A stretch of 64,000 bases of DNA from Pictodentalium vernedei (lineage: Eukaryota; Mollusca; Scaphopoda; Dentaliida; Dentaliidae). Below, one piece after another: positions 45,610 through 55,576 of the stretch (position 1 is its first letter; the number at the start of each line of letters is the position of its first letter). Made by a program: the position numbers and the translations under genes. A model generated the notes under the pieces. The model did no database searches. It was not told the DNA's origin and saw only the letters and a program-made list of their open reading frames with translations. The stretch lies in assembly GCA_031216915.1 (NCBI GenBank), contig CM062292.1:206295262-206359261 (forward strand). The letters are read 5' to 3'.

Positions 45610-46870
45610 AAAAAAACCCCTTCAGATTGAAAAGTAGAAGTGGAGGTGCAAAATGGCATTATGTAAAGAAGAATCACTGAAAGTTTCATTAGAATCAATT
45701 CATTGGTTAAAGAGGAGTTGCGGAAAAACATTCTTTCAAGAAAGTGACTATAAGTAGCAACAAAAGACATCACCTCAACAAGTACAATAAGCCTTAATGT
45801 TATTATTAACAAGTATGACAGAGTATTAAAAGCAAAAAGAAAGAAAAAAAAAAAAATTTGAAATTTTTTTTATAGAAAGTGACTATAAGTCCCAAACATC
45901 CCTCTCAAATTTGTCAAATATGCAGGTAATGAGGGAGCAACATTATCGCAATGTAGTTCAGTAACCCAAGTGTACAATATCAATTGCCTGGAAAGACACA
46001 TAGAAACAGAACTCACCTTAACACAAACATTAACAACTGAAAATTGAGTAAGTCCGAGAAAAACGTAAACATTTGGATTGAAAAAAAAAAAAAAAAAAAA
46101 AAAATCAGTTATATTTCTGCTTACAGTAGGGTTAATACCTAAAGTAGTTTTTGAAAAGACAAAAATAAAGAGTAATGATAAGTGAAGGCACCACAATGTG
46201 CACAAAAGATGACTTTAACGCAAAATCTTAAACCTAAACACAAATTCTTACAAGTTTTGGCAGAAAATCAGGCTCAAATTCCTCAAATATGCATGTAACG
46301 AGGGTTAAATATTACTGCAATGGAGTTCAGTAACCCAAGTGTAGAATATCAATCGGCTAGAAAGACACATAGAAACACAAGTCACCTAAACAGAAACTTT
46401 AAGAACTTAAAATTGACTAAGATCGAGAAAAGCATGGAAATTTTTACTGAACGGAGAAGAAATTTCCGTTAAATTTCTGCATACAGTCGGGTTAATAGGT
46501 ACAGTTGTTATTGAAATATGAAAATCAACAGTAATGAGAAGTTAAAGCACGACAATCTGCACAAAAGCTGACTTTAACGCAAATTCTTATAACACCTAAA
46601 CGCAAATTCTTACAACACCTAAACGCAAATTCTTACAACAAGTTTTGGCTGAAAATTGTAGGTGAAATTTGAAAGAAAGTCGTATCAGGGTTAAATAATG
46701 TGCTGATAGTCGCCTACAATGTACATATGCAATATGAAAGGCCTGAGGCCAGTGATCTTTGAGAAAATAACCTTAACATTAAATCTTACAATATTGGACA
46801 TGCCGGACGCCGACGCTGATGCCCGAGGTCATCATATAAGCTCACCACTTGTAATAGAAGTAGGTGAGCT
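45610..46870. repeat. 1.24-kb tandem unit, older copy
   Basis: Diverged unit beginning near the aggtgcaaaatggcattatg segment and ending with the hairpin agctcacc ... ggtgagct at about 46840-46870. Confidence 0.8.
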
Positions 46871-48107
46871 AATAAAAATACATAAGATCAAAAAATAAAA
46901 TAGGAGGTGCAAAATGGCATTATGTAATGAAGAATCACTGAAATTGTAATTGAAGTTCATTCATTGGTTAAAGAGGAGTTGCGGAAAAACATTCATTCAA
47001 GAAAGTGACTATAAGTCCCAACAAAAATACATTACATCAACAACTAAAAAAATAAGCCTTAATGTTACTAGTAACAAGTATGAGAAAGTATTAAATAAAA
47101 AAAAAATTAAAAAGGATTTTTTTTAAAGAAAGTGAATATAAAGTCCCCAAGATCTCTCTCAAATTCCTCAAATATGCATGTAATGAGGGCGCAACGTTAC
47201 CGCGATGTAGTTCAGTAACCCATGTGTACAATATCAATTGCTTGGAAAGACACATAGAAACAGAACTCACCATAACACAAACTTTTAGAACTTAAAATTG
47301 AGTAAGTCAGAGAAAAACATGAATATTGTGGCTGAAAAAAAGAAAAGAAATCAGTTAAATTTCTGCATACAGTAGGGTTAATACCTAAAGTAGTTATTGA
47401 AATGAGAAAATAAACAGTAATGAGAGGTGAAGGCACCACAATCTGCACAAAAGCTGACTTTAACGCAAATTTTTACAACACCTAAACGCTAATTCTTAGA
47501 ACAAGTTTTGGCAGAAAATCAGCCTCAAATTCCTCAAATATGCATGTAATGAGGGTTAAATATTACTGCAATGGAGTTCAGTAACCCAAGTGTAGAATAT
47601 TAATCGCCTGGAAAGACACATAGAAACACAACTCACCTAAACACAAAGTTTACAAAGTTTTACAACTTAAAATTTACTAAGTCTGAGAAAAACATGAAAA
47701 TTTTGACTGAAAAAAAAGAAAATTTCCATTAAATTTCTGCACACAGTAGGGTTAATACCTACATTTTTTATTGAAATATGAGAATCAACAGTAATGAGAA
47801 GTTAAAGCAGCACAATCTGCACAAAAGCTGACTTTAACGCAAATTCTTACAACACCTAAACGCAAATTCTTACAAGTTTTGGCAGAAAATTTTAGGTGAA
47901 ATTTGGAAAAAAGTTGTAGTATCAGGGTTAAATACTGTTCTGATAGTCCCCTACAACCTACTTATGCAATATCAAAGGCCTGAGCCCACTGATCTTTGAG
48001 AAATTAACCTTAACATTAAATCTTACAATATTGGACACGCCGGATGCCGACGCTGATGCCCGAGGTCATCATATAAGCTCACCACTTGTAATAGAAGTAG
48101 GTGAGCT
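46871..48107. repeat. 1.24-kb tandem unit, recent copy 1
   Basis: Nearly identical to 48108-49345 (one-base difference in an A run near 47100 and very few substitutions). Ends in the same agctcacc / ggtgagct hairpin then aataa. Short minus frames occur in both copies and are not supported as genes. Confidence 0.95.
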
Positions 48108-49345
48108 AATAAAAATACATAAGATCAAAAAATAAAATAGGAGGTGCAAAATGGCATTATGTAATGAAGAATCACTGAAATTGTAATTGAAGTTCATTCA
48201 TTGGTTAAAGAGGAGTTGCGGAAAAACATTCATTCAAGAAAGTGACTATAAGTCCCAACAAAAATACATTACATCAACAACTAAAAAAATAAGCCTTAAT
48301 GTTACTAGTAACAAGTATGAGAAAGTATTAAATAAAAAAAAAAATTAAAAAGGATTTTTTTTAAAGAAAGTGAATATAAAGTCCCCAAGATCTCTCTCAA
48401 ATTCCTCAAATATGCATGTAATGAGGGCGCAACGTTACCGCGATGTAGTTCAGTAACCCATGTGTACAATATCAATTGCTTGGAAAGACACATAGAAACA
48501 GAACTCACCATAACACAAACTTTTAGAACTTAAAATTGAGTAAGTCAGAGAAAAACATGAATATTGTGGCTGAAAAAAAGAAAAGAAATCAGTTAAATTT
48601 CTGCATACAGTAGGGTTAATACCTAAAGTAGTTATTGAAATGAGAAAATAAACAGTAATGAGAGGTGAAGGCACCACAATCTGCACAAAAGCTGACTTTA
48701 ACGCAAATTTTTACAACACCTAAACGCTAATTCTTAGAACAAGTTTTGGCAGAAAATCAGCCTCAAATTCCTCAAATATGCATGTAATGAGGGTTAAATA
48801 TTACTGCAATGGAGTTCAGTAACCCAAGTGTAGAATATTAATCGCCTGGAAAGACACATAGAAACACAACTCACCTAAACACAAAGTTTACAAAGTTTTA
48901 CAACTTAAAATTTACTAAGTCTGAGAAAAACATGAAAATTTTGACTGAAAAAAAAGAAAATTTCCATTAAATTTCTGCACACAGTAGGGTTAATACCTAC
49001 ATTTTTTATTGAAATATGAGAATCAACAGTAATGAGAAGTTAAAGCAGCACAATCTGCACAAAAGCTGACTTTAACGCAAATTCTTACAACACCTAAACG
49101 CAAATTCTTACAAGTTTTGGCAGAAAATTTTAGGTGAAATTTGGAAAAAAGTTGTAGTATCAGGGTTAAATACTGTTCTGATAGTCCCCTACAACCTACT
49201 TATGCAATATCAAAGGCCTGAGCCCACTGATCTTTGAGAAATTAACCTTAACATTAAATCTTACAATATTGGACACGCCGGATGCCGATGCTGATGCCCG
49301 AGGTCATCATATAAGCTCACCACTTCTAATAGAAGTAGGTGAGCT
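48108..49345. repeat. 1.24-kb tandem unit, recent copy 2
   Basis: Head-to-tail duplicate of 46871-48107 with a 1,237-1,238-bp offset. Its terminal hairpin is followed by the palindrome at 49347. Confidence 0.95.
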
Positions 49346-49346
49346 A

Positions 49347-49522
49347 ATAACATGACTTTGTCGGGCCTCGTGGTTTATTAATGGTCTAACAGGTGTGAAT
49401 AACAGCCCTTCAGCTTATTAACTGGCCTCGACTTCGCCTCAGGCCTTCTATAAGCTGCCGGGCTGTTATTCACACCTGTTGGGCCGTTAATAAACCACTA
49501 TGCCCTCCAAAGTCATGTTATT
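49347..49522. repeat. Long imperfect palindrome (foldback-like)
   Basis: Two arms of about 83 bases. The left arm contains aataacatgactttg, ggtttattaa and aggtgtgaataacagccc; the right arm has the inverse pieces in mirror order, ending caaagtcatgttatt. A short unpaired centre lies near 49430-49440. It could be a foldback MITE or a hairpin end. No duplication was found. Confidence 0.88.
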
Positions 49523-51670
49523 GTTATATTGACAACTCGACTTGCTGTTGAAACGGAATAAATATATCATAATGCCTGATATTTATCCCAATTATTTTAT
49601 CATGAATTTGAAGCGTAGACAAACCTGTTCAAATAAAAATACTAACATTCACAATCTTTATATTTCTCTTCCCATAGTTGAGACAAAAACTTTTTTTTGC
49701 GGTTTCGCGTGTCAAAATTTTCTTCCGGCGGACATTGTCTTTTTTAAAAAATAGCTTTTGTCAACAAAAAACAACAATTAACTCGCGAAACTTTTAAAGA
49801 TGACGGGCAACATATTACTTCACAAACCTGGAATAAAATTTTAGTTTAAAATGCTCTTCAAATTCGATTTTTTAAGGCTCAACATCGCCTGACCCATTAC
49901 TACCTGTGACCCGTTACTGCCTGAATAACTGTAGTTTTGGATCATCGCACCCCTAAAATAATTATTCATTATGCAACACCTCAATTCTTAATTGCAATTG
50001 AAGGCAGTCATATTCTGCACATTTCCATGAATAAGCCAATTTCGATCACGCATGTGGAATTATGGGAAGCTTTGGGATAAACAAATACACTTGGTAACAT
50101 TGGAACATTAACAGGAATATAAACAACGACTATATAATCACACTTTTGGAGGTACTAATTAACATAATTCGCAAAACTACTCCAAGGCCTTCATTGTCAC
50201 AATACATTTTTCTTTCCTGTTTGAAATTAAAAATAATTTGCGGGGTTTTTTTTTGACAAAAACAGTGTAGGGTTAGTTGACCTATTCTCGGACACTTGTT
50301 GTTTTTACGAGTTTCAATTGAGAAACGCTTGCATTACTCCATACCAATTGATGAGCCAATCGAAGCACGCATATCAGACTACTAACTCGACGCTCAATAG
50401 ACAACAATTTTCATTGGCTGATGTCTATCGGGATTAAAAAATATGTTCACCGAAATGTTCCGATTTTTGGACAGATGGTACCTATGGCCGGACACCTGGT
50501 AACCTATTCTCGGACAGCTCATATTTGTACTCTGGTGTGTAATTTACCACTGCAGCAAACAAAGAAGGAACAATTTGTGGCGTCCTGTATATTTGGCAGT
50601 GCTAAACATGGATGCTCTTCGTTAATAAGTTGTGTGTGTGGGGGGTCTAAAAGCGTAGCCCTCCCTTCATACTCATTGAACGTATGGACGAATGCCAAAT
50701 CACGTCCAGTTTGTTAGATTTATTCTCCGAAGTCCAAAGTGCTGCGACAAAGTGTTTTGTTGCGATTTTTCGTCACATTCGTTACATGTGCATTGTATAT
50801 TTTCTGGTTTGTAACGAGTCATGATAATGCTCCAGATACAAGGAAAATGCAACGAAAAGAACGCAGTTTTTAAAAAACATCCCGCAATTGCCTTATGGAA
50901 AAAGAGCCATATAGAGAACCATGTTAAGTACCAAAATACTCGTGATGGTATTTGGGTATTTAACATAATTTGCCATGGTACTTTTTATAAAAGCGGTGTG
51001 ATGCGGATGCTTGCACATGTTTGTTTCATAACATCGTGATAATAACTTTCACAGCAGCGGTGTTTTGTATATATTAAACAGAAAGATCAGTTTTTGATGG
51101 ACGACGGCGATGCCGCTGAGGGGTAAGTTTAGCAAAGAACTACGTTGCTTGGTATTCATTTGACAACCTGCATTTACCTGTCACGTGAGACCAGCAGACG
51201 CTGCTCGGACACAAAAATGGATGAGTGGGCTGTGTTGTGTTTTCAAAAAAAAAGGGTAAGGTGGAATTCATTGCACAGTAATGACTAACATGAAGACGCC
51301 ATTTGGAGGAAGAACCAAAATGGGATGGTGGAAGTTGGAGGCGCGTGGGTAACACACATTTATTTCGATCTCCCATGTGCTGGCACCTTTCGTAGAGGTC
51401 ATCAGGTTGTAATGAAGACTCATGGACCTGCAGTGCATGTGACTGGAACTATTGGCGATTAAAATAGGAGAAACTCGATTACAGACTGCAAGTGACTGAT
51501 GTTTAAAATGTGGAGTATTAATGAATGTCAATTGAACATTGGCGTAACAGTGCTATTAACAATAGGGCTTGCCTATGAAAAGGAATGTTCTCCACCACCA
51601 CGCCCTTATAAAAAAGTATCATGGTAAACCAAGGCAAGTCCCAAAATACAATGGTAACACCATGGTTTCT
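49523..51670. other. No recognisable gene
   Basis: A/T-rich intergenic-like DNA. The phrase cctattctcggaca occurs twice (near 50280 and 50502), and a pair of short frames (50421-50717 and 50700-50966) shows no domain. Confidence 0.5.
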
Positions 51671-52541
51671 TCTCAACCTACTCACAATTGTTTACAATAG
51701 AGCTGTAGGTTAACAGAAACCGAACCAAGGTTTTTAGTTTTTTAAAAAAAACGAAACCGTCGACATCCCGTAATCTAAGGTTTTTCATTTTTTATTAAAT
51801 ACTCTCTTGCTGCAGAAATTCACAGAATGTAGCCATCCCAGACTAGTGAGAGTACCCAGACACTGCCAGTGGCAGTGTCTGGGTACTCTCACTACTCAAG
51901 GAAGGCTGCATTCTATAAATTTCCGACATTTCAGTTTAGTTGTGTTTGCAGCTTTCCTCAAGTTGCGTGTAGGGGTCAGACCTTGAAAAATGGCCAAGCA
52001 CAATAAAAATTCTGTATATTTCAGTAGGTAATTATTATATTGGCCTTCCTGATTCTTCATGTATTATAGTTTATTTCGGGCATTTATTGAGTTTCACTCA
52101 ATTTCACTGCCATTCAGTTTTGACTCCGGACATAAGACTGAGTTTTATTGAATTTTATTTAGCCTCTTGAACAAACCGAAAACCGAACCGAACTGAGGTT
52201 TTACTCCACCTGAAAAACCAAAACCGAAACCGAACAAGAAATTTAAAAACCTACAGCTCTAGTTTACAATTGGCTGTAACGTAAGTGTGAGCCCTACTTC
52301 GGAACTAACTGAAGCTAAGAAACTTTTCCAAACAAGTTGGAAAAGTGGAAGAGTGCAAAAGCACAAAAAAGATCAAAAAAGGGCGAGCGAGACCGACACT
52401 TGACATTACAGGTACTCTCTCTGCACACCTCTTGCGTTTACAGAGCGCATGCGCAACAACCGTGACGTTAATTCCTTTTATTTCTGCCATTGTGACATGA
52501 TCGGAAATTTTGTGACTCGTGCTGTTTATTATACCCCCGTC
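51671..52541 (+). mobile_element. Old DIRS copy, left terminal fragment
   Basis: Starts ctcaacctactcacaattg after tttct, like the DIRS-B left end. The inverted-terminal-repeat sequence resumes at 52262 after a hAT insertion and follows DIRS-B (aagcccta-like tract, gtactctctctgcacacc, gagcgcatgcg) to about 52541. The next part of the element is found at 60036-60260, so 52542-60035 is inserted DNA. Confidence 0.85.
51698..52261. mobile_element. hAT-type MITE inside the old DIRS end
   Basis: 564 bp with perfect 14-bp inverted ends (tagagctgtaggtt) and the 8-bp duplication gtttacaa at 51690-51697 and 52262-52269. It holds a perfect palindrome at 51845-51893 and repeats of aaaccgaaccga-like sequence near both ends. 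No coding capacity. Confidence 0.95.
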
Positions 52542-52647
52542 CAGGGTATATAGCATTCCTCATGTCCGTCAGTCCTTCCGACGCAAAATTGTTTAATGGA
52601 GGGTACCATCATGCTGTAATCAACTCCTCCTCCACTTTAACATTTTC
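52542..52647. repeat. Left remainder of a repeat split by DIRS-B
   Basis: Contains ttgtttaatggagggtacca and tgctgtaatcaactcctcc, which match the units at 59147-60035. It ends acattttc, the point of DIRS-B entry. Confidence 0.8.
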
Positions 52648-52659
52648 TTTTCAACCTAC

Positions 52660-52905
52660 TCACAATTGTTTACAATTGGCTGTAACATAAGTGCAAGCCC
52701 TACTTCGGAACTAACTCAAGCTTTTAGAATCTTTTCCAAACGAGTTGGAAAAGTACTAGAGTGCAAAAGCACGAAAAAGATCGAAAAAAAGGGTCGAGCG
52801 AGACCAGCGCTCGAAATTACAGGTACTCTCTCTGCACACCTCTTGCGTTTACCGAGCGCATGCGTAACAACCGTGACGTCAATTCCTTTATTTTCCGCCA
52901 TTGTT
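52660..52905 (+). repeat. DIRS-B left inverted terminal repeat
   Basis: Begins cacaattgtttacaattggc and recurs inverted at 58862-59107 almost base for base, including the gcgcatgcg-type segment and gtactctctctgcacacc. Confidence 0.92.
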
Positions 52906-53152
52906 CATGGTCGGAAATTTTTGTGACTGTGCTGTTTATGATATTAATTCTTCGTGAACAACTTATTAATCGTCTTTAGTGTGCTACTGGATTGTATCCT
53001 TTTTCAAGCTACCAAATTATTACTCTCATTTAATGTTAATTTGTATTATTATTGCTGTGCTTTTCACACTTTATCTTGCCTTTCCCCCACGTGTGAACAC
53101 GACCTTCGTTCTGTTTTCCGTCGGGGGGAAGCTTGATTGTTGTATTTATATC

Positions 53153-55576
53153 ATGCCTAAGACTATTCCTTGTACCTCTTGTTTGCAGGTGAAACATGTG
53201 GACGATTCCCATACCACATGTGTCACTTGCAACAATTGCACTCAGGCCCAATCATGTGGTATCTGTGGGGTTTGGTCCTCTAATTTTTGGGCTTCTGTTA
53301 ACAAGGTGGTTCTTTCCAGAGCTAGAACCCCTCGTTCTCGGGGTAAGGGTAGCCGTGCCGTTGCAGACATTTCTGCTGGTGCACGTGGTGACTCTGTCAC
53401 ACAGGATTCGGATCTGACTTCTGTGGCGAGCTCCTCTGCAACTGTTGACGGTGTTTGTTCTGTGATACCTGATGAGGAGACCGCGGTCTCTTTGTCTTCG
53501 AATGTCACTATTGAGGCGTCTGTTTTCGTTGAGAGCTTTTCCGAGGTCAGCTCGGTAACCCTCTCCGATCTGCCTCCAACACCGTCGACCGTTGTTGAGG
53601 GGGTTGCTACTCCAGATCCTATTCTGTCTGATGGTGGCTCTTCCATCTCCTCTGGGGATGGTCTACAGTCTCGGGGGACCGAGGCTGTATCTGCTGGTGT
53701 GTCTGTGTGTTCTCAGCCTCCCCCAGCCTCGCGGCGAGGCTGTGCGGGTTTGCTGTCTGCTCCGTCTCATCTGGCTAGGTTTGCTCCTAGTCGGTTGAGC
53801 CGGCCGGTCGCTTCGGCAGCGATTCCTCGTCCCTCGAGTGAATCGTTTATTGTTCCACCTTCGCCTGCTAGTGTGCCGGCTAGCGGGACGGTGTTGGGAC
53901 ATTGGCATCCAGGGCCTGCTGTTCGGCAGCGGTCAGTGACAGCCCCGGTTAGCTGTCACTCTCGGAACCTTCCTCCGGTGATTCCTCACTGTGTTCCGAG
54001 TCTGGGTGTCGATCGATGCTTGCCGTCGGTCTCAGAGGATAGGCAGTTGGGGCCGTCTGCTGCGCAGAGGTCAATGACAGGTTCCTGTCATTCTTGGGAC
54101 AATCCTCCGGTGTCTTCTCACCGTGTCCTAGGTCCAGCTACCGATCGACGTGCGCCGTCGGTCCCTTTCGAGGATTTGCAGGCAGGGCCTTCTGTTTCGC
54201 AGAGGCCAGTGATGGCTCCTGGGCGTCACAATCGGGACTATCCTCCGGTGTCTTCTCACCGTGCTCCTATTCTGTCTGCCGATCGACGTTCGCCGTCGGT
54301 CTCTTCTGAGGATTTGGGTTCTTCTACCAGAAGGGTCCATTGGGAGGACACTCCGTCGGGCGATTCTGCTGCGACGGATTCTCAGGGTGACCTGCGCCAG
54401 GCCGTTTTGGCGCTCACCCGGTTGCTTTCTGGCAACCCTCAAGTTGGCCTCCCTGTGCCTCCTGAGGCACAACCTCCTTTGGTCGGTCGCCGAGATGTCT
54501 CGCCTGGCCCCTTGGATACTGCACAGTATTCACAGGAGGTTTCTGCTGGTCAGCCCGAGTTGGGCTACGTCTCCTCTGCTACGGAGGATGACGAGTATCT
54601 TGAAGGTGATGGTCCCCCCTCGTCAGTCTTGGGGCAGGCTTTGGATTTCGTCTTTGGCTTATTGCCGGACGTTCTACCTTCCGACCAGCCTTCTGTGACC
54701 GTCCGGCCGCGGTCCACTGTGGAGCGCTGTAACCCTGTTGAGCCTTCTAGCTCCGGGGCTTTGCGTCCTCTGCAATCGGCTCAGGTGGTTGAGTCCTTCC
54801 AGGGCTTAGACGCCAAAATGCGTTCTAAGGCCCTCAAGGGTTCCTTCTTTTCTAGAGCTGATGCCTTCCTGCCTCCATCGCGGTTTCGTGTTTACGATTC
54901 CGTCTCTCCACCAGTCTTCCAAGGGATGACTACTGTGGATGAGGATTCTTCTTCCCTCGGGTTGACTAAGCCTAAGTCGGCAGTTCTCCCGATGTCGGTA
55001 GTTGAGTCTATGGTGGGCCTGTCCCGAGAGATGCTGGGTATGTTATCTCTCGCGGACCATGTCGTCGCTGCTCTGGCTGAATATTTTCCACCAGGGGAGT
55101 TTGATGACGCTCAGGCGCCTTTTCGCGTTTTGTCACAGGCTCTTATGAACTTGACTCACGCTCACGCCTGTAACACGGCCAATTTGGAGCTGGCACGCCG
55201 GGATGCGGTTTTGGATTTTTTACCATCCCTTCCTTCTGAGCAACGTGCTGTTCTGAGGTCTGCCTCTTTGGTAGGACCTCAGTTGTTCCATGGTTCCGTG
55301 GAAGCTGTTCGTGGCGAAGTTCTTCGTCATTCGAAGGACCAGCTTTTGCTGAGACAGCTTGACCCACCTGCTGCTGCGGGTGGGGGTCGTTCCAGGCCCG
55401 CCAAGCGTGCTGCTGCGTCTGCCTCGTCGGCGACGTCGGCTACGCCTTCGGCTCCGTCTGCTCCTTCTGCTCATAAGAAGCGCCGACGTGGCCAGGCCCG
55501 CTGGCAGCCTCAGGCTGGAAAGTCTCAGGACTCTGTCACTTCCCGAGGTGGTTTCTCCTCTCGGGGGCCTCGTTGA
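53153..55576 (+). CDS. DIRS-B Gag-like protein
   Basis: 807 residues from the ATG at 53153; the frame is open further upstream, but MPKTIPCTSC here matches the copy-A start. Cys/His cluster at residues 7-38 (C7, C10, H15, H20, C23, C26, C29, C35, C38), possibly zinc-binding, then FWASVN. The middle is Ser/Pro-rich and holds three to four copies of a 45-residue repeat with GPS..QR, PPVSSHR and DRR.PSV motifs (about residues 250-390). The conserved core (KALKGSFFSRADAFLPP to LRHSKDQLLLR) precedes a basic Lys/Arg/Gly tail. Expected to package element RNA. It ends with TGA at 55574-55576, overlapping the RT frame by about 218 bases. Confidence 0.88.
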   Translation: MPKTIPCTSCLQVKHVDDSHTTCVTCNNCTQAQSCGICGVWSSNFWASVNKVVLSRARTPRSRGKGSRAVADISAGARGDSVTQDSDLTSVASSSATVDGVCSVIPDEETAVSLSSNVTIEASVFVESFSEVSSVTLSDLPPTPSTVVEGVATPDPILSDGGSSISSGDGLQSRGTEAVSAGVSVCSQPPPASRRGCAGLLSAPSHLARFAPSRLSRPVASAAIPRPSSESFIVPPSPASVPASGTVLGHWHPGPAVRQRSVTAPVSCHSRNLPPVIPHCVPSLGVDRCLPSVSEDRQLGPSAAQRSMTGSCHSWDNPPVSSHRVLGPATDRRAPSVPFEDLQAGPSVSQRPVMAPGRHNRDYPPVSSHRAPILSADRRSPSVSSEDLGSSTRRVHWEDTPSGDSAATDSQGDLRQAVLALTRLLSGNPQVGLPVPPEAQPPLVGRRDVSPGPLDTAQYSQEVSAGQPELGYVSSATEDDEYLEGDGPPSSVLGQALDFVFGLLPDVLPSDQPSVTVRPRSTVERCNPVEPSSSGALRPLQSAQVVESFQGLDAKMRSKALKGSFFSRADAFLPPSRFRVYDSVSPPVFQGMTTVDEDSSSLGLTKPKSAVLPMSVVESMVGLSREMLGMLSLADHVVAALAEYFPPGEFDDAQAPFRVLSQALMNLTHAHACNTANLELARRDAVLDFLPSLPSEQRAVLRSASLVGPQLFHGSVEAVRGEVLRHSKDQLLLRQLDPPAAAGGGRSRPAKRAAASASSATSATPSAPSAPSAHKKRRRGQARWQPQAGKSQDSVTSRGGFSSRGPR

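Noticed and set aside
47091-48686. Pairs of identical minus-strand frames (60-78 residues)
   Set aside because: They are duplicated only because the 1.24-kb unit is duplicated; A/T-rich with no domain.
50421-50966. Overlapping 98- and 88-residue frames as host genes
   Set aside because: No domain, and the two strands compete; no supporting context.
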